A stretch of 64,000 nt of DNA from Eutreptiella sp. 'Long Island Sound 2002'. Lineage: Eukaryota > Euglenozoa > Euglenophyceae > Eutreptiales > Eutreptiaceae. The notes under the pieces are model-generated. The model did no database searches, was not told where the DNA came from, and was given only the letters and a program-made list of their open reading frames with translations. The DNA lies in assembly GCA_964036045.1 (NCBI GenBank), contig OZ038386.1, positions 17,992,329 through 18,056,328 of the forward strand, written 5' to 3'. Shown here piece after piece: positions 31,362 through 43,100 of the stretch (the stretch's first letter is position 1; each line of letters opens with the position of its first letter). The position numbers were made by a program, and so were the translations under genes.

Positions 31362-32266
31362 CTACAGGCATAGAGCAGGCTGGTATTTGAAAAGCAGGTG
31401 TTTGAATGTGAAAGGCAGGAAGAGTGACAAAAAAAACAACAACGGACATTTGAGATGGCATGAGAAAAGTTTGTGTGAGCGGCTCCAAAGGAGGTGGGGA
31501 TAGCCGTGGTACGAATAAATAGTCTCAACAATGGACACTTGCTGACTAAACCTCATTGTTACCGTCGGGTTACTAGGGTCTCTACTCTGTGCTTGGTATA
31601 TGTACCATTTGTTATTGTTGCGTCTACGTGTAATCTTGAATGTCTGTTCCATAAAAAGGGAAGGAAAGGGCGCATCGCTCATGTGCGCAGCGTTCAGGAA
31701 CACAGCCCTCATTGTTACACTCATGGTCCCCGACGCTTTCATGACCCTGATGTACCAGGTGGCGGCTTCAGGTGAATGGATATCATACATATTGCCACTG
31801 CTGGTGGGCGCGGAGGGTAATGCAGTTCACACTCATAATGGTAATTGATGTAGAACCATCGTTCCACAGGTGCCATGTTATCATACTTTCTGGCTTCATG
31901 GCCCCTGGCCCCCAGTATGATGTGGCGCCAGGGCGCACTGTTGGCATTCCACCAATTCCAGACCTGTGTAACTTGATGTGGTGTGGCATCAGGACCCACA
32001 GGCACAGCGGGACGGGGAGGTGATCTGAAATCTACATTGTCGGAAATGGTGTCATTCGCGCCTTCATCACAGGATGGCTGGGTGTTAGGAGGTATGGGTG
32101 CGTGACAGGTGCAGGCATAGTGTGTGTGTGTGTATGCACCGCCTGTAGGGGTGGAGAGGATCAACCACCTGGGGCTCCTGTGGGAAACAAAGGAGGCAAA
32201 ACACAGTAACACTGATATTTTTGAATGCACAAGGTCCCCTGCAGCCCACGAACGCACCACACACAA
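31362..32266 (-). pseudogene. Frameshifted transposon-type protein, unknown
   Basis: The upstream frame (32266 to about 31790) gives SAPWRHIILGARGHEARKYD and VERWFYINYHYECELHYPP. The downstream frame (31790-31362) gives EAATWYIRVMKASGTMSVTM, MEQTFKITRRRNNNKWYIYQ and MRFSQQVSIVETIYSYHGY. They meet near 31790 in different frames. The aromatic spacing in ITRRRNNNKWYIYQ loosely resembles WRPKSAGKWHPFQWEA at 4000-4641. I infer one decayed mobile-element protein. Confidence 0.35.
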
Positions 32267-32648
32267 TTACTTCTGGGTCCCAACATTGTTATTTCTACCC
32301 GAACACAACATTTGGCCACCCATTCCTGATGCTCAGTGCCCTATGACCGCTTTGTGGCAACATGCGTTCGTCCCATCGCTCTATGCCAATCGGGCTAGAC
32401 GCAGTGCACGCCCCGAGGATGAGGCACCCTCAGACTGCCTGAAACTTTTGAAATCTGGATTGTACCTTGCGTTGGACATTTTTTGCAAGCAACCAGAGAT
32501 GCGAGCATCCTCCCACCTGATTGACAGCTCTGCCACCCTTTTGGCAAGGAATTCCTTCAGTGTCCTATTGTACCATGCACTAGCTTTTCACCGGATGCAA
32601 GTTTTTCGCAGCAATCTCCCAGCACACCAATCAGGTGCCACACAATAA
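32124..32648 (+). CDS. Open frame of 174 aa, unknown
   Basis: The C-terminal two thirds read like a folded helical protein (DCLKLLKSGLYLALDIFCKQ, SATLLARNSFSVLLYHALAF). No motif or splice partner found. The 5' part overlaps the minus-strand frame ending at 32266, so one of them is spurious there. 32650-33200 is empty. Confidence 0.25.
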   Translation: MCVYAPPVGVERINHLGLLWETKEAKHSNTDIFECTRSPAAHERTTHNYFWVPTLLFLPEHNIWPPIPDAQCPMTALWQHAFVPSLYANRARRSARPEDEAPSDCLKLLKSGLYLALDIFCKQPEMRASSHLIDSSATLLARNSFSVLLYHALAFHRMQVFRSNLPAHQSGATQ

Positions 32649-33212
32649 TGTAATTTGTGCAACTTGAGCGTTCTGGGGCATTCAAAAGCACTTCACCATG
32701 TGTTGAGAGTGCTTATACTTCGCTCCTTGTTCATTGCTCCACTATAGCTGGCTCTTTGTGCCTTGCCAAATCCGCTTCAGCGTCCTTTTTGTAGTTTCTA
32801 TCAAATGCTACTGCATTTGAGACATGTTGGAAAAAGCAAGCCTCGACTGCAATGCCCAAGCCCCAACTGCTAATTTACGGGCAGTGGAGTGGAGCTACTC
32901 CGGAACTTGTGGGAAGTTACCAGCAAACTTCACCTGTCCGTTCACGACCCTCTCATGACTCAGCTCAGTGTTACCCCTCTCTTGGCTAAAATTGGCCTGT
33001 AATTGACCCACTCTCACTGCATGTCCTCCATTGGCCCTCACATTTCAGCACCAAAATTGAGTAGAAGCCCCCTAAAAGATCATGTGTGTGCTCTTATCTT
33101 TTTTGCGCGCTCTTATTTGGTGCATGTTCTTGTTTGGGAGACCCTCTATGGAGAGCTCCCAGCCTCCTGTGTGTTCAGAAAATCTGGTCCAGTCCAACGT
33201 TTTGGTTTGCAG

Positions 33213-33301
33213 ATATTGAGGTTGCCAGAGATGAGGATGAGGCTGTTGTGGAGCTTGCTATGAGGCCGCCACCAATGCCTCCAGCTATGCTGGCAGCATT
33301 A
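33213..33301 (+). CDS. Candidate plus-strand exon, acidic
   Basis: Acceptor TTTTGGTTTGCAG, then 29 codons: IEVARDEDEAVVELAMRPPP and MPPAMLAAL, followed by donor-like TTA|GTGGGG. An acidic helix with a Pro/Met segment. The opposite strand is low-complexity Ser/Ala, so the plus strand is the better reading. No partner exon identified. 33.3-35.3 kb otherwise holds only short unassigned frames. Confidence 0.35.
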
Positions 33302-35401
33302 GTGGGGGGTCCCACATGCGAGATGGGACATGAGTGCTTTCTTCCCCGTTGTTTGTTGTGTCCGCAAGGAGGTCTGGATGGGCTGCGTGTGCTTATTTCG
33401 GACATACTAATAAGAGCATGCACGCGTGTTGTTATTTTGACTGCGTGCTCTTGTAGGGGGAGGGATGGTCAGTGTTGGAGAGCACTCCTCCAAAATGGAT
33501 TTGGGTACTCACTGCTTTGGGCCACCTACCATGCACTGCAGTGATTCTGATTTTTGTCAGCCAAAACATTCCTTTTATGCCTTGAGCAACTTAATGGGAA
33601 TCTCACTCAGACTGCTATACACACCAGGAGTGAACACCCCCTTTTTTTTGATGGAGCGGTGTGATGGCCAGTCATCTGCAGTGTCAGTGCACTACTGCTG
33701 CGGTGCTGCTGTGGTGCCACTGTACACATGCTACCACGGGTGTCCATGGGTAAACACAAGTCCCAAAGCACCCCAAACGATCAAGTGATTTCCATGGGTT
33801 TTGCACCACAGAATGGACAGAAACCGCTGCTACCTCCAAAGCCCTGTTTCAAGCACCAAATGCGAAACCATTGGCCTCACGGTGATGCCTTCAGTGATGG
33901 CAAGCGGTTGAGGCTAAACGTAGATGATCATATTACAGCAGCATGAGCCACGAGGAGCATCATACCACCTCATACAGAACTACACTTATGGGTCAGGGGT
34001 CACCAAAGCTGTGGTCCCACCAAATGTGGGCAGGAGCATGATGTGGCAGCATGCACATGGTGCAACATCAAAACTAACTTGTCCAGAAACTGGACATCCC
34101 GCAGAGTGCGGTGTGGGGTAGCTGAGCAGGGCATGGGGGCAGTTCGGTGCAGTTCTGGGACTGTTGAATCTGCGGTGTGAGGGGGATTGGTTGTCATGAA
34201 GGAACACGTGTGGATTGGTACTGGCCCTTAAAGAAAATGGGGGGGGGGCTTTTTTTTGAGTTTTGTTGGCCTATGCGGATTCCCCACCAAATTCTGAGCA
34301 TTTTAAATCCACGTAAGTGGGGGCAAAAAATCATTGACTACTCACCATACAGGTAACACAAAAACCTAGGAAACTCTGGCAGACGCATAAATGGACCCTC
34401 AAGCACCCAACGAGTCGTGATGTTGTTGTTGGCACCATTGTGCAGGCGAAAAGGGGCGTAGATTTTGGGGTCAGGAGGTCTCACTTAGGCGCCCCCGGTG
34501 GAGCAGGGCTGTCCTTACTGCAAGAAAGAAGAACACAGCAGGAGTCAGGGGCACGTGGAGCTCAACAGAGCACTGGCCAACCAGGAGAGCTCTTGTTCCT
34601 GAAAGACAGCCCTGGGGCGGAGCAATGCTGCTCCATTCGTTCGCAAAAATGCACCAATTGACCAACGACATGAACTACGTCTCTCTGAAAAGCGTTATCA
34701 CTTCGTATGCAATGGACATGGCATCGGGCCAGACTGCGGACAGCGCTGCCCGAGGCAGCACTCACCGCCAGACCCTGAAAACCTGATGATTAGGGCTACA
34801 CCAATCACTTTCAGCGTGTTTGGTGGGCTGCTGAGCTACCGGGGAGCTGTTGGATGTAGCCAAGGGGCTGCTACTGTGCCGGTCCCTCCAGCTTTGTAGG
34901 CATGGACCAGTACGCATTGCGATCGCATTGTGCCGTGGCATGGAACGCCGATCACTTGAAGTTCGGGATCCCCCATTGATTGGACCCGACCGCGCTCCTG
35001 CAGTCGGACGGTGCAAACCGGTGTCCAGTACTGGCCATTGAGCGCCAAAAAGGTTGAGCGGCAACTGTCAGGGTTTGCAGACTCACCTCGGGCGCGGCGT
35101 TGACCCATCTCATTGCCACACACTCTCTGCGTGGGATCCAAATTACAGCGCGCCTGCAGCCCCGCATGTCTGGAAGGCTGTTGCATCGCATTTTTTTGCC
35201 TGGGTGCCAGGGGCACTCGGTCACAATATTGCCAATGCAGCCGTTGCAGCAGTCCGTGGGTACCGGATTATTAGCCTACAACCTTTGGCAAGCTTCAGGG
35301 GTCAGTCTGCGCCCTGTGCTCTACTCTCGGTGTCCCAGAGAGGTGTGCATGGTCGAAGGTACGGTCAAACCAGCCCTCTGGCCACAACCATGTGACCATC
35401 A

Positions 35402-38400
35402 TCATTCGGTCGCCTCCAAGCCCTCGTTCCATGCGGCCTTGATCTCTTCCACTTGCTCCTTCGTGTATTTGTGTTCCTCCAGAAGTTCCACGAGCTGCTC
35501 TTTCCTGCATCAGCAGAGGAATGGATGGCAAGCAGACACATGGCAAGCCCCACCCCCTCTTCCCCTCTTCCTGCACCCTGGACCACACCATTGCAAACCG
35601 ATGCATGCATGTGTGTGTACCATGTACACACTTGCGTGCATGGCATGCTTTGATACCATGGATACCATGGTATCTACTAGATGCATTGCAGAGTCCCTTC
35701 AGGGCCCTGCAGAAGCAACTACCTACATGTCGAGTCACAAGGAGATGTTTGCTGAGCTGTTTGTTCACTCTGCCGCTTGCGCCTGGCGTGGAGGCGGTGC
35801 GTGTGTCCGTAGTGCCGGCTTGCACACCAAGAACCAGGGGCAAAGGGTGAGGTGCAGTGGGGGATCTGGGAGCATGCCAATCAGCAGGACCGCACACACC
35901 AACACCTTTTCGATGGCCTTCGGCCAGGTGGGTAATGATAGCTAGCCCAGCGCCCCCCGAGTGGTAAAACATGCAGATACTCCATTGCTTCCGCAAAGAG
36001 ATTTGCCTCAGGCCTGGTTTCCTAATCCGCACCAAATGCGACTAAGCGGGACCCAAGAGCCAGGCAGACGGAAGCGGTGCGATCCGGGGAGCTAACCCTC
36101 ATGAGTGTTGGCGGGTGCACTAAATGATCGATATCTTGAACTGGCGACGTTCCAACGCTGATTTCTGGTCTCCTCCATCTGCAGCCTGCGGCGGTGTGTG
36201 TCCTGTTGGGTCCTGCTTATTCGAATTTGGTGCTGAAGAGTATTAATGGGCGTTGGAACAAGGTTTTATCCCCCTGAGCTCCCTGCAAGCAAACGGAACA
36301 TGGACAAACCCAGGCTGCAGTCTCAGCACCGTAACAGTCACTTGAAGAAAGAAGTGAGTCTAGTTTGCTCGCGTGCTCCCACGCTCGAATATGACGAGGA
36401 GTTGCTGGCAACCTCATCAGAAGTTGTGCCCAAGAGGAGTTGAGCCATAACCCATTGTTGTTGGGGTGACTGAACACTTCACAACTTGTCTCCAATACTT
36501 ACCCCTCCACTCGCACCTGCACCTTTGGCAGCACCTGGGCACATGCACAATGGATCTTTATCGGCGCCACGTGTTTCCCTGGGCACCCGTGGAGTCCCGA
36601 ACCCTGCAGCCCGAAGAGCACTAAACGGACCATTACCGGGGGGTCCGGTCGGGGGGGGCGATGAAGACAGACTTGAGCTCGTGAGCGTTGCGGGTTGACA
36701 GCCTCCCCCAGGAGCCTGCTTGAGAAAGGGGTCGTGGTAGTGCCCGTGCAGGGCACAGGGAACAGGATACACAGAACTGGGACGCCTGGGACACAGGATC
36801 CTTTTTCATCGATCAGTTGAGGTGTCACAGCGAATCCAAGTGAACCGCACGAGCGCACCTGAAATCTACTGCCAGAGCCAAGGCAGGGTTGCCCCCATCC
36901 TTCGTCTTCTTGGACTCCTTCCCAGCCGCTGCCACGGTCCGTTTCAACTCTGCCCACTGCCCATATGAGAGGTCCAGCCCTGAGCGGAGGAGGACGGCGT
37001 GCAGATGCCCCAAACCTACACCAATTTGCACTCGACAGAGGAAGCCCCGAAGCGCCCTATTTTCCCTTGACCCCGTTTACGTCGTCGAGGGGGGCACGGG
37101 CATTGTGACGGCTTACAATCGGTTTAATGATCAGCTTACCGATCGGCATAATGGTCGGCATCATGATCGCCTTACTGATCGGCGTAATCATCAGCTTAAT
37201 GGTGACCAGCGTGATGGTCGGCTTGGCATCCTCCACACAAGGTCTTTCCCAAGACACTGACAGTGGGCTCCACTGATGTGGCAAATGCAGCACGGGACCA
37301 GGGGGTTCCGGCAGTCGTCTCCGTCAACTAAACCCCTTTTGAAGGCAGGGGCTCTGGTGACCACCAAACAATTCTAAACCTGGGAGCCCCTGTGTGGCCC
37401 ACAGTGGCCAAAGGATTGCAACGCTAGACAGAAGCAAATCCACAAGCCCCGGCGGTCGTCTATGCGCACAGCCCCTGGCGGATGTTCAAGTGCACGGCTC
37501 TCGGCTTAACAAAAACCACAGGGTGCCAACTATGGTGGGCCCCATGGAGCGTATTCGCAACATGAGCCACAAGCGCCCATGTTTGTAGCTGGGAGCAGAC
37601 AGAAATGTTTGGGATAGCGGTGCTGCTGCCAGCCGCCCCCGTCCACACCGACCAGAGATCTTTCAGTCATATTGACTTTCCACACATGCGACGGTGCGCT
37701 TTGCGCCGGGGATGCAGATCAGCTTTGCTGGTGTGGCTTTTAAGGCTCCCCCACCCCACAACAGGCACTTTTAGAAAAACGCTGAGTGCTCGATTTTTGT
37801 TAGGTTGGGTGTCAAAACAAAGGTGCAAAATGGTAAAACACACACACACCCACACACAGATACACGCACAAACAAACACCAAGATACAGGCTGGCTCAAA
37901 CTTGCTTATGGGGGGGGGGCTACACCTCAGTGCACTTGCCTTCCCCCCCCCCCCCAAATCAGAGGGCACCTCTCGCCCCTATGAAGATCTGTGATGAGAT
38001 ACCCCCCACCCCCCCCCCCCAATGGTAGGGCGGCCCCCTCCCCAGACGGGGGAGGTGGCTAATGGAAGGCAACACGGCCGCTGTGAGCCGACACAATGCT
38101 CCCCCGGGGGTATGACAACTCGCCGTGCGCTCCCAGTGCAGTAGACCCACCCTTCAACTAAAGCCTACTTTGAGCACCAGAAGAAACAACACACACCCAA
38201 AATGTACCAACAGCCAAAAGAAACCCAGTATCTTCTGCCATCACCGATCGGATTGCCAACAATTCGCTGCAACCCTTGCCTCGTGGCCCAGCCCCTCGAA
38301 GCAAGCATGTACGGGGGGGGGGGATTACTTTCGTGCGGGGTTCATTTCGCCGGGGGAAATTTCGGAGGGGAAAAAATTTCGCCACCGTTGCAAATCCCGA

Positions 38401-40025
38401 AGCCTACACTGCCTGACGACAAAATTTTCCCACGAAAGTATCCCCGCCCGAATTATCCCCCCCCCCCGTCATTAGAAGAGAGGAGAGGGGGCGGGGGGTC
38501 CCGAACCCAAAAGATTGTGCACCAGAAATGGCCCGTATCAATTTTTCCTTTGGTACATACCTTTGCTCATCATCTCTGAGGCCTCTGTCAGCGGAGCATC
38601 GCCGCCTTCCGGCTCAAGGAACAGCTTCTGAAACGCTGCGAGCAGTGCTGCCTGCAAAAGATGAGGGCAGGACGGGGTGGGCTGCTCCGGTTTCCGTTAC
38701 CGTTACCACGCCTGCGTGGGACAGAGGACGCCGTCTGCAGGACGCCCTGCACTTGGCACATGGTCCCTACCACGTTGGCATGGTGCCGCTCACCACCGGG
38801 TTTGGGGCGGCGGTGGAGCAGGGCGCCACTTGTGGGGGGGATACGCGGCTGCCGCGTGGTGTTGCGGTATGTTTGTGGACGCCCGTGACCGTTTTGTAAC
38901 GCCTCGGCGGGTCTCGACGGACACCCGCCCGCTCGGTTTCCCCGCCGACGGACGCCGACGGACGGCGACATACACCCGTCTCATCACCGGGGCTGAGCCT
39001 GCCTGGAGGGTGATACCTTCTGCGTACCAAGCAAAAGGGTGGCACCGGGGGAGGGAGGGAGGGCAGGGGGGGGGAGCAGGCTAATGGCACAGGGTGTTTT
39101 GCATGGGTACAGCAGTGGCGAGAAAAGGCGGAAGATTGCACTCTCCGCCACAAAAATGCATCCCGCCCCCAACCCCCCGCAATTCTTCTCAATCAAAAAG
39201 CAAAAAGACATGGCACTGGGCGCCAAGTGTACTGCGCGACAACCAAGCAGTCTTCATAGAACACCCTTTAGGCCCTGTGGTGCTTCCCCCCCCCCCCGCT
39301 CATTGGTGGAGAACACCTTCCAAACATCATGGTCTGGGAGTGGCTTGCATGTGAAGCCTGTCAGAGTGGTATGGGGGTGGATGTTCCACTCTCACCCACA
39401 AAACTGCACCCCCCCCCCCTTCCCGATCACTTCATGGGGAGGGGTTCCGCAGGGGTGGAGGGGGTAGGGGGTGAGTGGTGATCATTTCGGGCTGCAGATG
39501 TCGAGGTGGTTACTACAGAAACTCGCCCCTTCCCAAACGTTCCCATAAACAACGCCGGCACTTTCGGCTCATGCCATGTCATTTGTGTGACCCGCTTGTT
39601 TGCCGAGGTCATGTGTGGGGTGAATGGAATTCTGTTCCACTTTGGGTCACGCAAAGTCACCTCAGGTCCGTTTGGGCCAAGGACTTCCATCTGCGTGTTC
39701 AGCACCTCGGGGAGCCCCCGCCCGACATACACACTCGCTTTGGTTAGGGGGCCGTTGGGCTGACAGAAGCAGTTGGCACGGCTGATCTAAATAGGGAGAG
39801 CAGTATTCCCCTCCCCCCCTTCAAGCGCAAGCCTCCCCTTGACCCAAGAAACAAAGGCGCCCCCAGTGGTGATGGTCCTCATCGCTGGGGCGCCAACACT
39901 TCGCAATGTGTCGGGAGGTGGGCTGGGGCAACGGACAAAGAAGTGGTGCATACCCTCGGATCCGACTTTGAAAGGGAGCTTGCAGCTTTGAGCGGAAGCA
40001 GGTCATATATCACCTTGCCTTCCTT

Positions 40026-40087
<62 letters not shown>

Positions 40088-40165
40088 AGAGAGGGAGAAA
40101 GAGAGAGAGGGAGAGAGGGAGAGCGCGTGCGCGCACCCTCTGTGAGCACTCCATGTGCCCGCTAT

Positions 40166-40199
<34 letters not shown>

Positions 40200-43100
40200 T
40201 GACGGGTGCAGTGTTGCTAGTCCTCGGAAACGGTACATCAAGAGCCCCCACCAGGATGGTCTCAGGGGGCAATGTACGCTGCGCGTAGCCTTTGCCTAAT
40301 TGGCGACAGCTCGGCGACATTGTGTGGGAAGTGCGTTTCGGTTGTGCCGATCCGTTAAAAATGTGCTCTAGCACCAACAAGCAGTCCAAAACGGGGTGTT
40401 GGCACCCGGACTGTCGCGTTTGAGCCGAATTGTTGGGTTCAGCGATGATGCGTACCTTCTCCCTTTTGCTGGAATGGAGTAGGGCACAGACCCAAACCGG
40501 TGGAACAATCAGCCGGGGTCTCGTGCTCCGGTGCTTAGGGCTGCACCAACCATTAATATTCTACGGCATGAGGTCGCAGACTCCCCCGGGATATTCCATC
40601 TAATGCGGCATGATGTGTTGTAGTTGTCAATGATTGTTATCCTTGCGGACAATTCGCCGTGCGAAACATTTGCGGGAACACAGGAACAAACCGAAAAATA
40701 CCAAATAATACGTCATTTTCCTTGGCTGTTTCTTCCTTTGTTGCAAACTTAATTTTGCGGCCACACTTGCGACACTTTGGGTCAAAATTCATTGGGTTGT
40801 GCTCTTGTCTTCGGGGGATAAACGCACCTCACCACGGAGATGATTGCCCCTGCAAATAATTGGAATTTCTACCGAAAACCATGCATCCAGAACAGTAGTT
40901 GGCGGTAACCCAACAGCAATTGACACATGACTGACAGCAGTTCGAGACGGCGGTCGGTGGTAACCAACAAGGCTTCGCCAGTAACCACAGGCGGTTGGCC
41001 GGTAACCGCCGGCCCAGGGGGTCGTCCTAAAGGGCGGTCCTGAGGTATAAAAAAAAAGCCAAACATCCGCTTGGTTAAAGTACAGCCCTTTTCAGCACAA
41101 GAAATGCAGCGACCAGGGTTTCAGAGGTCGCGACGGCGACGTCCCACGCAACGCACTGCCATGACTTTGCCCAAAAACAGTTGGAGGAGGCAGGGGCTCA
41201 AGGGAGCCCCGCCAACGCACCCATCGACAGGGCAAATACGAAATATCTCAAAGGGGTCCGAAATTGGAGGCTGATTTCACGTACACATTTTTTGTGGGCG
41301 CGGTTCAGATCCACCCCACCCCCAACCACCCACTCCCCATCGCCCCCGGCGCTAACGCACAAACGGCACCCGCCACAGCCAGCCCGGTACACCAACGGCG
41401 GGGCTCAGCGAACGCGGAAACAACACCAGCAGGAGCACAGGCCGCAGCAGCCGACAAAAGGTAGCTACCCGACGCAGCACGCGAAGGGAAGAACGGGTGA
41501 CTGTCCAGGGCCCCGTAAAGAGACAGCAACCCAACGGAATGTCACGCAGGGGAGGGTAGACCAACCCGGAAGCACAGGCCTGCATGACACACAGCACATA
41601 CCATTGGGGAGGTCCCCCAGCCCCATCCAGACAGTGCATGGGCATCTAGGCAGAAATTGGTGCCATCATTACATCCTTTGCAATCGACCAAATGGTCGGC
41701 TTCTTTCTCCAGCAAATATTCCACGCACTGCACACAGTGAGAGCAGTGGAGGCCCCGTTGTGTGCTGCTGTTCCCGACATAAAAGGCTGGTGTGATTTGC
41801 TGCGTCCCACCCACCTTGGGGTACCTCATTCGTGTACGGCACATCTGAAAGTGAACAGCTGCCAAAATCTGCCACACGCCAAAGCATTGCAGGACTGCAA
41901 CAGCGGGCCTGCGATCCGCCTTTCAAGGTGAGCAAAAATCCCCCACTGACTGCTTTGTGCAGGGCGGCCCAATCAGGACCTGGCAGTGTTGAGTTTGTGG
42001 GTGTTGGTGTGTATCAGGCTCAGCGATGCCGGGTAGGCATGGCCTCAGGAGGGGGCCTCACCATCCGCAGACAACGACCGAACTCCACCGGCCTCGATGG
42101 CTCCGAGAGCTCCGATGAGGACCAAAACATGTCATCCAAATGGGTCACATTCACCGTCAGTCAACAACGACACTCTCTGCCGGCTGCAGCCCCGAGTCCC
42201 ACGCAAGAGCCCACCTTTAGAAGAACAGGATGATACACAGACCTTCAATGCAGATGCCTTTACCTGAAGGGGTGTGACCGGGACGTTCCCTAGTAAAGGA
42301 AAAAAAACCAAGACCATTTACAGATTACCTTGCAGTCCAAAATTGGTGCCACTCCGTTCAAATCCAAGGACGTCCTGCCTGCTACAGAGAGCAACAAAAT
42401 CAGAACAACAAGCTTTTCAGTGACATTGCCATAGGCGCCTTACACATGAAGAACCCCGTTTGACAGTTCATCCCGTCGCCTCCCACCATGTGCTGCACAA
42501 TTGGTCAATAACCCCTGTTCCACCACTGCTGCTCCAGACCCTGCTCCTCCACTTGCTGCTGGACCAGCACATGCCCACGCCCCTCTTTTTTTTGCCCTTG
42601 TATCTGTCCCTGACACTGCAGCAACGCACCGCTTCCTGAAGCGTGTCGATGGCGATGTGCAACGGCGTCAGTTGCTCGTAATAGTCAGCTGTGCGGAGAA
42701 GCAGGTGGAGAGAGAAGATTGGGAGGGTGGGAACCGAGTTCCAGGGCCAGTAATGCAGAGGGGTCCCTGTCCCGCCCCTTGGCATATTCCGGTATGTAGT
42801 GACGGGGTCAGACCCCCCCCCCCCCCCGGCCTGTGCACGCTTGGTGTCCTAAAACGGACTCCTTGAGCTCTCCGGCATTCTCGTCTGAAAACCAGTGTTC
42901 TGCCCTTCTTGTCCAACATATTTTTTCCACCCTCTGTTTAGATGCAGCCATGGGGGGAGGGGGACACCCGAGTCTGAGAAGCGACCCCTCCTAACTGCAG
43001 TAGAATTGAGCGAAAATCCCTTGGGGGGGAGAAGGAGGAGGAGGAGGAGCTGTGGCTCACGGTCGCTGCGCCCGGGGAGCTGCTCCGTTTGCAGGTCCCA

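Noticed and set aside
36480-36520. Strong donor-like GGGGTAAGTATTGG as an extra exon of the ankyrin gene
   Set aside because: The short exon it would end does not match the phases of exons 12 and 13, which join in frame without it.
37057-37293. Hydrophobic 78-aa minus-strand frame (Ile/Met/Thr-rich) as a membrane protein
   Set aside because: Generated by the GATCGGCATAATGG repeat and lies in an intron next to ankyrin exon 12.
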